A program made the translations under genes and the position numbers. The notes under the pieces were generated by a model, which saw nothing but the letters and a program-made list of their open reading frames with translations, had not been told where the DNA came from and did no database searches. Source: Excoecaria cochinchinensis (Eukaryota; Streptophyta; Magnoliopsida; Malpighiales; Euphorbiaceae). From it: a stretch of 64,000 nt of DNA. Each line of letters starts with the position of its first letter. The first letter of the stretch is position 1. The stretch lies in the NCBI GenBank assembly GCA_947683425.1, contig CANTUQ010000020.1:5087001-5151000 (forward strand). The letters are read 5' to 3'. This document shows, one piece after another, positions 35,080 to 47,854 of the stretch.

Positions 35080-35451
35080 TTTTCCTCCTTTTTCTGTTTT
35101 TTATTATTGCTGTCTCAATGCTACAATTAGTGTCCACTCACTATTTCCAGGAATTGCAAACTTCTGGTTAATGGTTTTAGTTGCATTAGTGATTCTGTTG
35201 CCCGTATCATTTTGCTTCTAATATGTAGATGTGGTATCAATCTATTTACATACTTCAAAATTTATGCATTGTCAAGCAAAATATGATATCTATGAGGCAC
35301 TCTATGTTTTAACTCTTATTCATTGTTGAGCTAATTTTGATATCTTATAAAGCACTGTATGCCACACTTTTTTTTTTGTACATGCTCAATCACCCACATT
35401 TAATTGAACCTTTTTTTTCATGTAGTGTAAGCTTTCCTGTCAAAATTGCAG

Positions 35452-36923
35452 GTAATTTGAAGCTAATTGCAGAATATTTTCAGAGCAGTGAAACCTTTGG
35501 TGGTCCATCTAGAGATTGGATTGGTATATATGAAGAATGTGCCAAGTAAGTCACAAGCAGCTATTTTTTGTTATATTAGATTTTGGGGATTATAATTATG
35601 GAACATTTACCATAAAGCAACTGGTGGCAGCCACCTATGCCCCCTTGCAATTGTGCCTGATATTTTTCATGTTTATGTTAAAACCTGACATTTATGTTGG
35701 TCTCCATTTTATATAGATCTGTGCTATTACATACTAAGTTTTTAAGTTAATTCAATACATTATGGTGAAGCAGAATTTTTTACTCTATTCATTTTGGTAT
35801 TTGAACTTGTATTTTACTCTATTCATTTTGGTCTTCATCTTGGTTTTAGGATTTTGTATCAAGAGATTGATTACATAAACGAAGGAAAAAATGCTGACAG
35901 GTTCCGCCGAGTTTTTCGGAATATAAAGTGGGTTCGAATACCTGTATGTTTCTTGCTTCTAGCTTTTCTAGCTTTTTCTCATTAAATTTTTTTCCCTAGC
36001 ACCTCCTTTTATGCAATCATGAAATTTAATTGATTGGAATTTGTACTGCGCATGTTCTTACTCTAAAATCAATTTTGTCCCTTGAAGCTGGTATTTTGGG
36101 ATTATACTGCCACAAAAGTACTGACACTGGAGTATGTACCAGGTTTCTACTTAAACTAATGTATCTGTTTAACTTGTACATGCTTCTCCTTATAATATAC
36201 ACTGGAGTATGTACCAGGTTCGTGCAGTTTTTCTTGGATAATTTATTGAGCCAGACACCTGATCAGCAGCAGACTTTTGCTGCAATTGGTGAGGTAAGGA
36301 AACCTAAAGAATAAATGAGTACCTGCATGAAAATGCTACTGATATTACAGTCATGTGCATGGTGCATTACTCTATGTTTGGACAGTGAACTGAATTGGAA
36401 ACGAAGGAAAATTATTGGTTTACCTCATACACAGGAGTACTTTAAATTTTATTCTACATTAGATAGGAAAAATAAATTAAAAAAAAAAACTTTTGCTATT
36501 TATTCTTGTTGGGCTATGGAGAAAGGAACATTGCTTTTCCCTAGCTGGAGATTTGTCCATTAAAACAAAAGAAATGACACCTTTAGCCCCTGATCAATTG
36601 ATATGATCCTTTCGTGACTTATGATTGATAAACCAGAAATGTTTGTTAACTCCTCGTTCTTTGTTTAGGATTTATTTGCAATAGCTCTGGATCAACCTTT
36701 TCGGTTTCCATCAACCTTTACATTTGTTCTAAGAGCATTTTCAACACTTGAAGGTTCTCTCTCTCTTACCATCTACCCACTTTATGCTGATTTTGTTCTG
36801 CTGAAGTGATAACTACAGTTATATCACCATATTGCTCTTTCCTTGATTTTACTTTCTTACAGGTATTGGCTACACTTTCATCCGAACTTTTCATTTATCA
36901 AGATTGCGGCCCCTTATGCGCAG
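35452..36923 (+). pseudogene. Captured fragment of an ABC1K (ADCK/ABC1-type) atypical kinase gene
   Basis: Six exon-like blocks with GT/AG borders: 35452-35545 (LIAEYFQSSETFGGPSRDW), 35850-35943 (DYINEGKNADRFRR), 36088-36142 (VFWDYTATKVLTLEYVPG), 36228-36293 (FLDNLLSQTPDQQQ), 36669-36753 (DLFAIALDQPFRFPSTF) and 36863-36923. The order and motifs match plant plastid ABC1K proteins, most like the ABC1K7/8 type. The exons that would hold the HADPHPGN and DFG motifs are missing between blocks 3 and 4, and the last block has a frame break, so it is not a working kinase. It is genomic (introns kept), so it was captured as DNA. Confidence 0.78.
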
Positions 36924-37479
36924 GTTTTCATGTCAGCCTGGCTCCTTCAATCATAAGAAATCTCTCCAATTGGTGACTTATACAATTACACTTGATGGAC
37001 TTTGGATATTTTGAAGTGTATATATAATTACACTAGTTTGTTGGGAGATTTTGAATAATTAAGGTAAATTATATTTTAAATTAAAAATATTAAATTATTT
37101 GGCCTTTTGATTTATTGGCTTTGTGCATGAATTTTAATTATAAATTTATGTTTTAAATTCTACAGGTTTTACAAAACAATGGACAATGAAGATATAAGGT
37201 TCATTATGCATTCTTCTAGAATTTTCTAGGTGAATAGAGAATGATATAGATAGGGGCTGTTTGTATATTTTATACTTGTATATGATACAATGTCAACCAA
37301 TTTCGAAATATCGATATATTTTGTATCTGATATTTTGCAATATATGAAAAAACTATTTATTATAATTTTGGATATGTATATGTGCGTGAATGATGTGTAC
37401 AGGTAATAGCCAAATAAAATATTTTATTTATAGTGAATACAGCGAAAGAAAAAACTTGTCGATAAAAAATATCTTCAAC

Positions 37480-37968
37480 TACCAAAAATTCTTTCGTTGA
37501 AAGCGAATAACATTAGCAAAGGGAAAATTCGATCGGTAAAACAGTATTTTTAATGACAGGAAAGGTTAAAAAGTGAATATAATTAACGAAATAAAAATTC
37601 GGTCACTACAATTAGCGAAGGGAAAATTCGGTCGCTAAAAGGTATCTTTAACGACCGGAAATCCGTTCGTTGAAATTGAATACAATTAACGAAGGGAAAA
37701 TCCGGTCGCTAAAAGGTATCTTTAACGACCGGAAATCCCTTCGTTAAAAGTGAATATAATTAGCGAACGGAAAATCCGGTCGCTAAAAATCCCTTTTTAA
37801 CGACCGGAAATATTACGGTCGTTAAAGACATTAACGACCGGATGCAAAATCCGGTCGTCTATACCTTTAACGAAGGGGCTTTTACCGACCGGATTTTTCA
37901 GTCGTTAAAAGTTTTTAACGACTGGATTTTAACTTTTAACGACCGGATTTCCCTTCGTTAAAGAGCAT
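37480..37968. repeat. Right subterminal repeats of the CACTA element
   Basis: Dense copies of TTAACGACCGGAAATCC and AACGAAGGGAAAATCCGGTC motifs ahead of the terminal inverted repeat. Confidence 0.85.
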
Positions 37969-38111
37969 TTTTCTTGTAGTGAAACCTCCTTGTTGCCCAA
38001 AATAGACGCACTCGTAAATATCTTTACAAGTTGCCGAACGAATCCTCAATTGCCCGATCGCCCTCAAGCGGGCGATCAAAGGGGCGGCCGGGGGGTCTGG
38101 TGCGCGTCACA

Positions 38112-39822
38112 ACTTTCCTTTAGGCAGAACTTAATTTAGAGTCCTTGGGGCAAAATCATCATTGACTGGGGGACAAAGATACGCACGGGTCAGTTCTCTT
38201 TGAAAAGATTATGGGTTAGAGTCCGTACAGCCAAGACAATGCTTTTTTAGATCCTTGGGGGCATCGAACAATGTGAGCAGCCGAGCAGTACCCTCAATGA
38301 ATCCTTTAACAACCTGGGATGTGGTCTATCCATTTTTGCATATCACATTCATCTCACATGCATTCAATCCTTTATGCGTATAGATATGCACACACAACTC
38401 TTGTACATTAATCCTTTGCTCGTGTCTTATGTATATAGCTTTATGTGTACATTTCACACACATTACGCACACACAATCTTTTGTACATACTTTTCTGCCA
38501 ATAACTTTATAGGGAAAAGGCCGAACCAAAGGACGACTTTGGCAAGATGAATTCAAGATAAAGCCCACGTAAGTCGAAATCATGTAAGCCCATGAAGGGA
38601 TTATCTTTAAGACCCTTTTTAAGGCATTATCAGTCTCTTCGGAGGATTATCTTTAAGACCTTTTTTAAGGCATTCTCAGTCTCTTTGGAGCATTATCTTT
38701 AAGACCTTTTTTAAGGCATTCTCAGTCTCTTCGGAGCATTACCTGTAAGACATTTTTTAAGGCATTATCAGTCTCTTCGGAGCATTATCTTTAAGACCTT
38801 TTGAAGGCATTCTAAGTCTCTTCGGAGCATTATATTTAAGACCTTTTTTAAGGCATTATCAGTCTCTTCGGAGCATTATCTTTAAGACCTTTTTTAAGGC
38901 ATTCTCAGTCTCTTTGGAGCATTATCTTTAAGACCTTTTTTAAGAAATTCTCAGTCTTTTCGGAGTATTATCTTTAGGTCCTTTTGTTAAGGCATTGTCA
39001 GCCTCTTCGAAGCATTATCTTTAAGTCCTTTTCTTAAGGCATTTCAAATCTTTTCCAAGACATTCTCAGTCTCTTCGGAGCATTAAGTTATTTTCAAAAA
39101 AATGTCCCAAATCCCTTCAATCCAAGGTGATCTAAGAGATAGGTTTAGCTCAACATTGTCAAGTACTATCCAGAAAAGCAAGCCTATTCATGCATGCCAT
39201 GTCGAGGGCAATCAAGTAAGTTTCTCTATCATAAGAGGCACGTTCACACACATCACACAAAGTGTACAAAATTCAAATTCAAATGTACAAAGAATGCAAA
39301 CTCTCAAACAAAAAGAACAAAAACAAATCAAAAAATAAACGAGCAAAAAAAAAAAAAAGCGGAAGATATTTTTAAGGCCTTGAAATCTAATATGCTGTAA
39401 AAATTCAAATACATTCAAAATGTAAAAATCCCAAAAATTTACAAGAAAGAAAAGACAAAAAAAAAAAAATCCAAAAATCATGTTACGAGATGCCAAAGAC
39501 ATTGAAACTTATCCACTTGCAGGTAAGCAACGAAACTTCCAATCTAATTTTACTCTGAGAAAGCTCAAATCTATTTTCCTCTCTGGAGGCTCAACATCAA
39601 ATTATCTCACCCTCTTGAGAAGTATGCAGGTCTTTTCAACAAGGAGGCTACATTGGAAATGATAGCGGAATCGATATCTAGCATGTCACAATCGGTAAGG
39701 GATATCTAAGAGGATGATATTCCGCAAACTATTTTCCAGGGGAAAAACCAACCATCCTTAGAGGGGCACCCATTTGACATCAGCCCCAACAGGTATGTGC
39801 TGCCATAAGTATGCATCTCTTC
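38112..39822. other. Unassigned spacer between Tat B and LTR G2
   Basis: No gene recognised. It holds short purine-rich PPT-like strings (ACTGGGGGAC near 38165, CCTTGGGGGCAT near 38252), the 46-bp tandem array (38586-39088) and A-rich runs near 39344 and 39457. It may be the 3' part of another Tat element; this could not be shown. Confidence 0.4.
38586..39088. repeat. 46-bp tandem repeat array, about 10 copies
   Basis: Unit begins ATTATCTTTAAGACC and continues through AAGGCATTCTCAGTCTCTT. About ten copies with point differences and a few indels, the last ones most diverged. Confidence 0.9.
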
Positions 39823-41080
39823 TGTGACATGTGCTGAACCCCGGGGCAGCCAAAATTGCCCGCCTTCAGGGCAATCGGGAGAGGTTCATGAAAACTTGTA
39901 AGAAATTATAAGTCCGTCCATTTTGGGCAACAAGGAGGTTTTTTAGAGTTGCCACCCAATAGAACATTGGGAAAGGTCATCTAGCCTCAGTGAGCCTAAG
40001 ACAGCACTGTTATGTCCATTATAGGCAAGCCGGAGGTGTCTTGGAGGCTTCCATCCAAATGATAGGATGGTCCTCTAGCCTCACACTTGGGCAAACCAGA
40101 GATGTCTTGAAGAATTCAACCCTAATAGAACATTAGGATGGCCCTCTCGCCTCGTGGCGCCTAGGACTGTGTAATTTTGAGCCTTTTACGGGATACAAGA
40201 GGTGTCTTGGAGGCCCTATCCCAACAGAACATTGAGATGGCCCTCTCGCCTCGTTGAACCCAAAGACAAGAGAAGGTTCGGGACTTCCCATTTATTCATA
40301 CCTTAGTTAGGTTTATAGTTGAGTTTTTAATTTATCGTTTCATCCCATGTCTCATTCAATTTAATGCAATTAAATTAAAGCATCGATTGTCCATTCAGGG
40401 AAAGCGATAAATAAATAAAGCATAAACAAAGTAAAGTGCATGAAAATAAATTACAATAAAACTAGGGGCGAAATACAACACCCATTGTAAATAAAATACA
40501 AATCATACATAAAATGAGCTATTTGTTAAGAATGAGGACATTGGTCCTTACATGCATACTTTTAAAAACAGTATTAAAGACGATGGTTTATTTGGGTATG
40601 AAAAATTAGGACATTGGTCCCATTTTTGTTTGGAAAAAAGACCAAATTAATTAATAGAAATATTTTTGTGATTTTCTTTTTAACGTGCATAAATAATTTT
40701 ATTAAAGATTACATAGCAAAATAAATGAAAAAGCCAAATAAATGAAATATTACAAATAAAGCAAATAAATATTTATCCCAAACGAGCTTTCTGGATCTTC
40801 TCGTGTGATTGCAAGAATGCCCAAAAGGGAAAATAAGTTGTGAAATAAAATTAAAACACCAATGAAATAATGTTAGTAATTAAATCAACTAAGTATATAA
40901 TAAATGATAAAATAAAATAAAATAAGATAAAATAAGATGACATCAAAATGACAAATGAATTACCATGTTAACAGTTTAAAATAAATGAGAAAAATGTATT
41001 ATGAATGACAAATGAATTAAATGATGTGATTGAAATAAATAAAAAATGTTAATGAATTAATACATAAAAATATGAACATG

Positions 41081-41147
<67 letters not shown>
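41081..41147. repeat. (AAT)n microsatellite
   Basis: About 22 uninterrupted ATA/AAT triplets inside LTR G2. The poly-Leu frame on the other strand is an artefact. Confidence 0.95.
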
Positions 41148-41151
<4 letters not shown>

Positions 41152-41520
41152 TGAAAATAAACAAATAAATGAATAAACAATAAATGTATAACAATAGCAA
41201 TGAAAAAGAATGATAAAAAAATGAATAAAACAATGATGAAAATAATTAAATAAATGACGTGATTAATTAATGCCATCACAATTAACATAAAACATTTACA
41301 TGGCAAAAAAGATCAATCAAAATGAATTAATTAATTACATGTAAAAAATAATGAGAAATCAAAGCAAAAATAAATTATTTACATGTTAGAAATGATAAGA
41401 AATCAATATTTACATGTTAGAAATGATAAGAAATCAATATTTACATGAACAAAAATAATATATTAACATATTAAATGAGACAAATATAAAAGCAATAGAA
41501 CAAATAAATAAACAAATGAA

Positions 41521-41575
<55 letters not shown>
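41521..41575. repeat. (AAT)n microsatellite
   Basis: About 18 triplets of the same motif in LTR G2. Confidence 0.95.
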
Positions 41576-42303
41576 TACATGTTAATAAATTAAATATGAA
41601 AAAAAATAATAAAAAATTAAAAGATCGAGCCTAGAATATTTACCCTCAGAGTTTCAGATTCGATGAAGGTAAAAATGATGATTGATTTCCTTATTTGTGA
41701 TGTGCAAGATTAGAGCTGAATATGATAAAATGTTGAAATTTTATTCCAAGAAATAAATTGCAAAAATGATGAAAGAAAATCAAAAATTTTTTAAGAACAA
41801 AGAATCGATTTCTTTGCCTGAAGAATAATTTTTATTGATAAAAATAAAAATGATCTCAAGAACAAACAATCCTTTTGTTTATCTCAAGAAAAAAAATCAT
41901 TTATGAAAAAAAAAAACTTCTTTTTTAGAAAATCAAATGGAAAAAATTAGATTTTAAAAATAAACAATTATCTTATTTGTCTCAAAATTAATTTCTCATC
42001 AAAAAAGCGATTCAAAGAAAAATCATTGAAAAAACTTAAGTGAAAAAAAAATATTTAAAGACAAAAGTATGAAAATTGAATTTTTAATAACAAATAATCA
42101 CTTTATTTGTCTCAAAAATCGATTTTCCATCAATAAAATTCCATCTAAAATGTCCTTAGAAGAAATTCTATTGGAAAAAGATAGGAAAAAAGAATTGAAC
42201 TTTTCTCTTTTTATTTTTGTTGGGGAAAATCTGACAATCTAGAGATAAATGTTAAAGAAGAAGAAGAGAAAACTTAAGAAAACCTAAAAGAAATTCTCCC
42301 CTA

Positions 42304-44664
42304 TGCCGCGCGCCGAACCCCGAGGCGCCCCGAACCGCCCTCTTTTAGGGCTTTCGAGAGAGGTTCGTTAAAACTTGCAAGTGAAATTGTAAGAGCGTCT
42401 ATTTCGGGCAATAACGAGGTTTCATGGAGTCACCACCCAATAGAACATTGGAAAAGTTCATCTAGCCTCAGTGAGCCTAAGACAGAGCTGCTATGTCCAT
42501 TATAGGCAAGCCGGAGGTGTCTTGGAGGCTTCCACCCTAATGATAGGATGGTCCTCTAGCCTAATGCTTGGGCAAACCAGAGGTGTCTTGGAGACATTCA
42601 CCCTAATAGTACATTAAGATGACCCTCTCGCCTCGTCGAGCCTAGGACTGTGCAATTTTAAGCCTTTTTAATGGGACACAAGAGGTGTCTTGGAGGCCCC
42701 ATCCCAACAAAACATTGAGATGGCGTTCTCGCCTCATTGAGCCCAAAGACCAAAGAAGGTTCGGGACTTCCCATTTATTCATACTTTGGCTAAGTTTATG
42801 GTTGAGTTTTAGATTTATCGTTTCATCCCATCTCTCATTCGATTTAATGCATTTTAAATTAAAGCACAAATTATACATTCAAGGGAAGCAATAAAATAAA
42901 GCATAATTAAAATAGAGTACACAAAATGAATTATAATAAAACTAGGGGCGGAATACAACCCACATCATAAATTACAAGTGATCCATACATAAATCGAGAT
43001 ATAAATTAAAAGTGAAGACATTGGTCCTATCATGCATGTTTATTATAAAACGATTTCAAGTGCCAATTTTATTTACTAAAAATAGGACATTGGTCCTCCT
43101 TCACAAAAATCCCAATTTAATTAATAAAAAACATTTAGTCATTTTTATATTAGCGGTATAATAAAAAGAACATTGTTTACAAATAATGACATAAATCAAA
43201 ATAATGGAAAAGTTCAAAAAATAAACCCGGAGAAGACTCTTATGTCTTTGCAGTAACTTCTACCTCAAATTGGATCCAAAACCACCAAACAGGTCAAAAT
43301 AAAAACTCACAAAATAAAAGACATGTTAGTGTAAAATTAAGAAAACAACATAAAATATACGATTAATGATGGAGAGAAAAACACAAAGAAATTGTAGGAA
43401 AAAACCATTAAAAATAAAAGAAGAAAGAAAAAGAAGACAAGTGGAAAAGAATGCCCAGGGATGGCCCAAGGCGTGTGACCGATGGGTATCCCTGAGCGTG
43501 ATAGATGCGTATAAGGTTAATCGTCGACGGCCCATCGCTCTCTAGAGAGACGGCCATCGGTGGTTCTTATGCCCGTCGGTCACCCCTGCTCTAGAAAAAA
43601 ACGTAAAATCAAAGTTTTTTTTTTTAACTTGAATAAAAATGGACTCTTAAAAAAATGCTAAATAATTAAATTCAAAATAAAGGATACAGAATATTTACCC
43701 TCAGATTTTTATCTCATGAAGGCGAATGATGCAAGATTTTGATTTCCTCGACTTCTACAAGGATCGGATTGCGTCCGCATAATTTTTAGAGATTTTTGAT
43801 TGCGAAAGTCTGTCTTGGAAGCAATATCACCAAGAGAAGAAAATTATTTTCTCTTTCTCGATAATTTGACAGTAATGAATATTTGAATTGGCTAGTTTGA
43901 CAAAAATGAATTAATTTTGTTCTCTCGGGATAGCGTAATTCGAGAAAATATTTGATAAAAAGCGTTTTTTGGAAAATTATGATTTTTGTAAGAAATTTTA
44001 AAGAAAAATTTTCTAATCCAAACTCTTTTTCACAATTTTTCCAACCCCTTTTAATGAAAACTTTTTCCCTTTTTATAGATTTTCCAAGGTTTTTAAGATA
44101 TTCTTGTATAACTTCCCATTTTCCCACGATTCCCACTAAAAATTTTGAATAACTTCCCATTTTCCACAATTCCCAATAAAACCAGCGGTTAAAACTACCA
44201 AATCGCTGACTAACGGGCGTAGTTGGGTGACAGACGGGCATCGGTGGAAATAGCAATAGCCAGTTTTTGTCTGGTGGCCCTACACGTGGCGCAAAAGCCA
44301 CTTGTGGGGCGTCACTCAAGCGAGCGACAGGACGTCGCTCAGCCGAGTGACGGGCACCTCTCGAGCGAGCAATGGTCACCATCCTGAGCGATAGCCAGTC
44401 GTTATGATGTGAGCAACAGGCTTGCTGTACGAGCGATGAGCTGTACCACAACAGAAAGGCTGCCCGTCCATGGACCAAATTTGCAATTTTCTAAGTTTTG
44501 ACCTACTCGATTCTCCTAAACCTCCCATTTTTCCAGAAAAGCTACCGATCCTTTATAGAACTGGGGAATGATTTCTCACAACTTTCATTCCTTATTCGAA
44601 AATTGACTTTAGTTTCTTCATCAGGTAACTCTGATCTGGACTGCCTCAGGACCTGGTGTTTATA
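42304..44664 (-). mobile_element. 3' LTR of E' (LTR G)
   Basis: Starts (plus coordinates) TGCCGCGCGCCGAACCCC and ends CCTGGTGTTTATA, which is a mutated TGTAAACACC start on the minus strand. The polypurine tract is adjacent. Contains the invariant motif (43689-43705) and a promoter region (44071-44480). Confidence 0.8.
44071..44480 (-). promoter_or_regulatory. LTR G promoter: GTCRCTC/GAGYGAC dyads and TATA box
   Basis: Minus-strand TATA CTATAAAA at 44071-44078. Upstream (44206-44480) are dyads such as GTCACTCAAGCGAGCGAC and GTCGCTCAGCCGAGTGAC plus remnants of the GACGGGC motif. Confidence 0.6.
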
Positions 44665-44665
44665 G

Positions 44666-44680
44666 TTGCCCCAAATTTTT
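44666..44680 (-). other. Polypurine tract of E'
   Basis: AAAAATTTGGGGCAA on the minus strand, directly before the LTR start. Confidence 0.65.
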
Positions 44681-45688
44681 GTGAAACTAGCACACCAGTG
44701 TCTAGAGGAGCCAAAATTCAGAGAAGAAGGGAAGAGATACGTACCTGAGGCAGTGCTCACCTCCTTAGAGTTGCGTGGAAGCAAGTGGTCTCTCGTCTCC
44801 TTCTGGTTGACCTTGTCCCAGCCTGCCCGGTAACTAAGAGTCATGAGAGGCAGTGTTATCCAACTGCAACCCATTTGCAATTGTTCTATTACAGGTATAT
44901 CACTAGCCTCATCTCGGCTTGCATGGTATCTGCGAGATACGGTGTTATTTAACCCCATCCCGGTTGCGATCTATTATATTGCATGTGCCCCACTATCCTT
45001 ATCTCTGCCTACACGGTGGGTGGTCTGTCCCGCTAGCCTCATCTCGGCCTGCACAGTGCAAGGGGTAGTGTTCACTAACCACCACTCAGTCGCGATCTGC
45101 TCTACCGCTTGTGTTCTGCTAGCCTCATCCTAGCCTAAGCGGTGTTTGATCTGTTCTGCTAGCCTCATCTCGGCCTGCAAAGTACGAGATGCAGTGCTCT
45201 CTAACTGTAGCTCTATTGCGATCTATTCTATCGCATGTGTTTCACTGGCCTCATCTCGGCTTGCACGGTGTGAGATGTTATGGGTGGTAATGCTCTCTGA
45301 CTACAACCCACTTGCAACCTGTTCTGTCGCTGGTGTCCCACTAGCCTCATCTCGGCTTGATAGAATTTTGAATTGTTTCATCGTTAACCATCTTCGGGTC
45401 AGTGTGAATTCATGTTCCTGTGTTACAAAAGATTTGATTAATTCATTGCGAGTTGATTTGTTCGTTATTCTTTATGCAATTTTCGCATTATCATTATCTT
45501 GTTTTTCATTTTCTTCCATTTACCATGTTATCAAACGTTAAGAAATTGTAAGCAAGATATTATCATGGAAGATATACAGGCTAAAATATAGATTTGACAA
45601 ACTGTAAACACAAATGTTCTACTAATGGAATACATATTTTGTACAAAAATACAATGAAATATAATAAGGATAAAACTCCCTAAACAGA
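44681..45688 (-). other. E' 3' UTR with diverged tandem repeats
   Basis: No gene. Units containing AGCCTCATCTCGGC recur near 44906, 45037, 45161 and 45348 (a diverged one near 45122), with TGCRGTG and TGCGATCT blocks between. It corresponds to the 3' UTR repeat zone of element B, but the unit sequence is different. Confidence 0.65.
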
Positions 45689-47713
45689 CTACAAGGGGTG
45701 GTAATCCGAGGGCTCATTTGGGTCCTACTTATCATCCGACACATGCACGGGCTGGCTCCAAGATGAGGATGGCTGGCTCCAGGAGGGTCAGCTAGGTGGT
45801 GTTGGCGCTGGGGGTCTGAACACGAGGAGGGGCTGCGACCGGTGCAGCCGCGGGCTGTGCTCTTGCAGGGTCCGCCTGCTGGATCTATACCTATGCATAG
45901 TCGTCAAGGAAAGGCTGGGTGCACACTCCCATGAACTCTAAGGTGTCTTTGACTACTCGTCCCAACTCCTGGAATCTGCTAGACAGTGTCAAGGTCTGAT
46001 CTCGGACTGCTCCCCTGATGCCCCCTAGTGTAAACTCTGTCTGCTCTCTGAATTCTCTAATTGCCTGAGAGATAGGTGGGATAGCGCTCTCCAATACCCC
46101 TACTCTGAACCGGAGGGAACTGATGGACTCATCTAGAATCTGGACAGCTGTGTCTAGCCTCTCGGCTGCAGTACCATGAGAAGCAGTCAAATCTCATCGT
46201 AGGTCCTCCATGAGCCTAGCCTGGTCTCGAATGACCCTCTCCTACTGGTCCAGTCTCTCTAGCATGGCCCGGTCTCTCTCCTCATACTACCCCATCCGCT
46301 CAAGGAGGACCCTATCTCTCTCCTCATACTGTCCAATCCGCTCAAGGAGGACCCTGTCTCTCTCCTCCTGCCTGCGCTCCATTGCGGCAAGGATAGAGGT
46401 CATGGCCGCCATCAGAACTGGCTAGGCTGGATGTGGTGCTGGTGCTGGGGGTACTGCCTCATCCGGATTATCTGGAGGTGGCGCAGTGGTAGTGGATGCC
46501 CCCGGGTGCTTTGCTCGGCTGTAAGGGTGAAATCTAGCTGTATCCCGAGGCATCAACCTCTGTACCCGTGTTGGAGACAGAGGAGGGCTCTGCACCCTCT
46601 ATGCTGGGGGAGTGGAAAATAACTCATCCATGATAAACTCGATCCTCATACCGACGGGAGTCTGAGGCTGCCCCTCCTCTAATGGCGGCTGCTGTGGAGG
46701 CAGTCCCTCCTGAAATCCAGGCTGCTGTGGAGGTTGGCCCTCCTAAAACTCTGCCTACGGAGGAGGCTGCTCCTCCTGAATCTCTGCCTGCTGAGGAGGC
46801 TGCTCCTCCATCTGGGGCTCCCTTGCCGGCTAAAGTGAAGGGAGGCCTAGAGCACGTTTGATCTTATGGATCGTGTGCAGTTTATACTCCTCGGCCTAGC
46901 CCGGCAGCTGAACTATCATCCCCACGGTGAGAGCTAATGATGCATCTACATATATACTCTCCTCCAGTGCGGCTCAAGACTGTCTGGGAGAGCTCCTAAA
47001 CTCAGCAATAACCGGGTCACTACCCCTCCTGCGTATACCACCGGGACCGCCCCCCTGAATACCATGACCAGATTTGCCACGATATCATGGCTAATACTCA
47101 GACGGTGACCTGCAATCATTGCCCACAAGCTCCAGATTTCTGCCCCATTCACTGGCCCAGGATTACCTGCTCATCCCAAGTATGAGCTGAAAAGCACCCG
47201 GTGGATGTATCTCAAAGCCTATGATGCAAGTACTGTGCTCTTCGCCGTATCATAGTCATACGACACTCCTAGTAGGGCGATCATCTCCCAATGCTGTCTC
47301 CTAATGACCCTCTAGGGTACTATAACATCTAGCCCGATCGGCAATCCCATCGCCTCTGCGAACCTCTGTCTAGTGATGCTGTACCGATAACCTCTAACCC
47401 ATAACTGGATCACCCCCTCCTCTATATCTGATCTCTGAAAGCCCCCATAGTGCAGGGTAGCCAAGAACTCCCGTACGGCCTCGGGGTGTGTGTGGAAGGA
47501 GGGCCACATAAGCTCTATCCAGCCTGCGACTGCCACTAATACATCTACCTCTCCTAGCATACCCATGGCCTACAGAAAGGATCTAGAGATGAAACGGCTG
47601 GCCTGGAACTGAACTCGAGCTAGCAGCCTGAACCTCTCCCTCGCCTCATCGCTCATCTAGATAGGAGGTTCAGGCTTTGGCTGATCACGAGGAACCTGAC
47701 GTCTAGGAGGCAT
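45689..47713 (-). pseudogene. E' accessory sense ORF, homologue of 27200-29155
   Basis: Starts MPPRRQVPRDQP at 47713, right after the acceptor TTTTCAG. Recognisable parts: EFLATLHYGGFQRSDIEEG and SITRQRFAEAMGLP (47566-47312), VANLVMVFRGAVPVVYAGG (47152-46946), then a Gln/Pro-rich linker with repeats, and a coiled tail (45891-46190) ending in the acidic EPSDYHPL. Several in-frame stops and at least one frameshift between 46946 and 46190. Same domain order as in element B, so the pair defines a family. Confidence 0.75.
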
Positions 47714-47854
47714 CCTGAAAAGAAAAGGTAAGAAATTAGTTTAACATTATTGCGGTAAATAACAGCTAAATGAAAGATTACGCATTTCTGTGGTATCCCA
47801 GGCCAAAATGCAATAATTCAGCAACGTTCTCATAAGGGTATACTTATACAAAAT

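Larger units (their letters stand above)
33613..37981. mobile_element. CACTA (En/Spm-type) non-autonomous transposon
   Basis: Ends are inverted copies starting CACTACAAGAAAA; the 3-bp duplication AAA is at 33610-33612 and 37982-37984. Subterminal repeats based on TTAACGACCGGA/TCCGGTCGTTAA are at both ends. No transposase frame is seen. The interior carries pieces of host genes, including ABC1K exons, making it a gene-capturing CACTA. It inserted in the Tat B LTR. Confidence 0.95.
21691..38111 (+). mobile_element. Element B: Tat-lineage Ty3/gypsy element, 5' half outside the window
   Basis: Plus strand: RT remainder-RNase H, archaeal-type RNase H, integrase (21691-24275), an antisense spliced ORF (25964-24664), a bidirectional promoter (26033-26270), a leader intron and sense ORF (27200-29155), a repetitive 3' UTR, a polypurine tract and a 3' LTR (31718-38111) broken by a CACTA element. 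The archaeal-type RNase H marks the Tat lineage. Its RT is broken by Athila C, so the LTR, PBS and gag lie beyond the left edge. Confidence 0.88.
31718..38111 (+). mobile_element. 3' LTR of Tat B, interrupted by a CACTA element
   Basis: The LTR proper is 31718-33612 plus 37985-38111 (about 2.0 kb), starting TGTGAGCACC and ending GCGCGTCACA. It matches the K LTR at 51691-53717 throughout. It contains the promoter (31911-32092), the invariant motif (32398-32414) and a second palindrome cluster (about 32568-32725). Confidence 0.9.
39823..42303 (-). mobile_element. LTR G2: truncated Tat-type LTR
   Basis: In plus coordinates it starts TGACATGTGCTGAACCCCGG, comparable to the inner ends of LTRs F and G. 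It shares the CCACCCAATAGAACATTGG block with them and carries the invariant motif (41634-41650). It is cut at 42303 by LTR G, so the promoter part is missing. A/T-rich otherwise; no gene. Confidence 0.7.

Noticed and set aside
35452..36923. Functional host kinase gene
   Set aside because: Partial exons inside a CACTA element, catalytic exons missing, frame broken.
41049..41306. Poly-Leu open frame
   Set aside because: It is a translation of the (AAT)n microsatellite.
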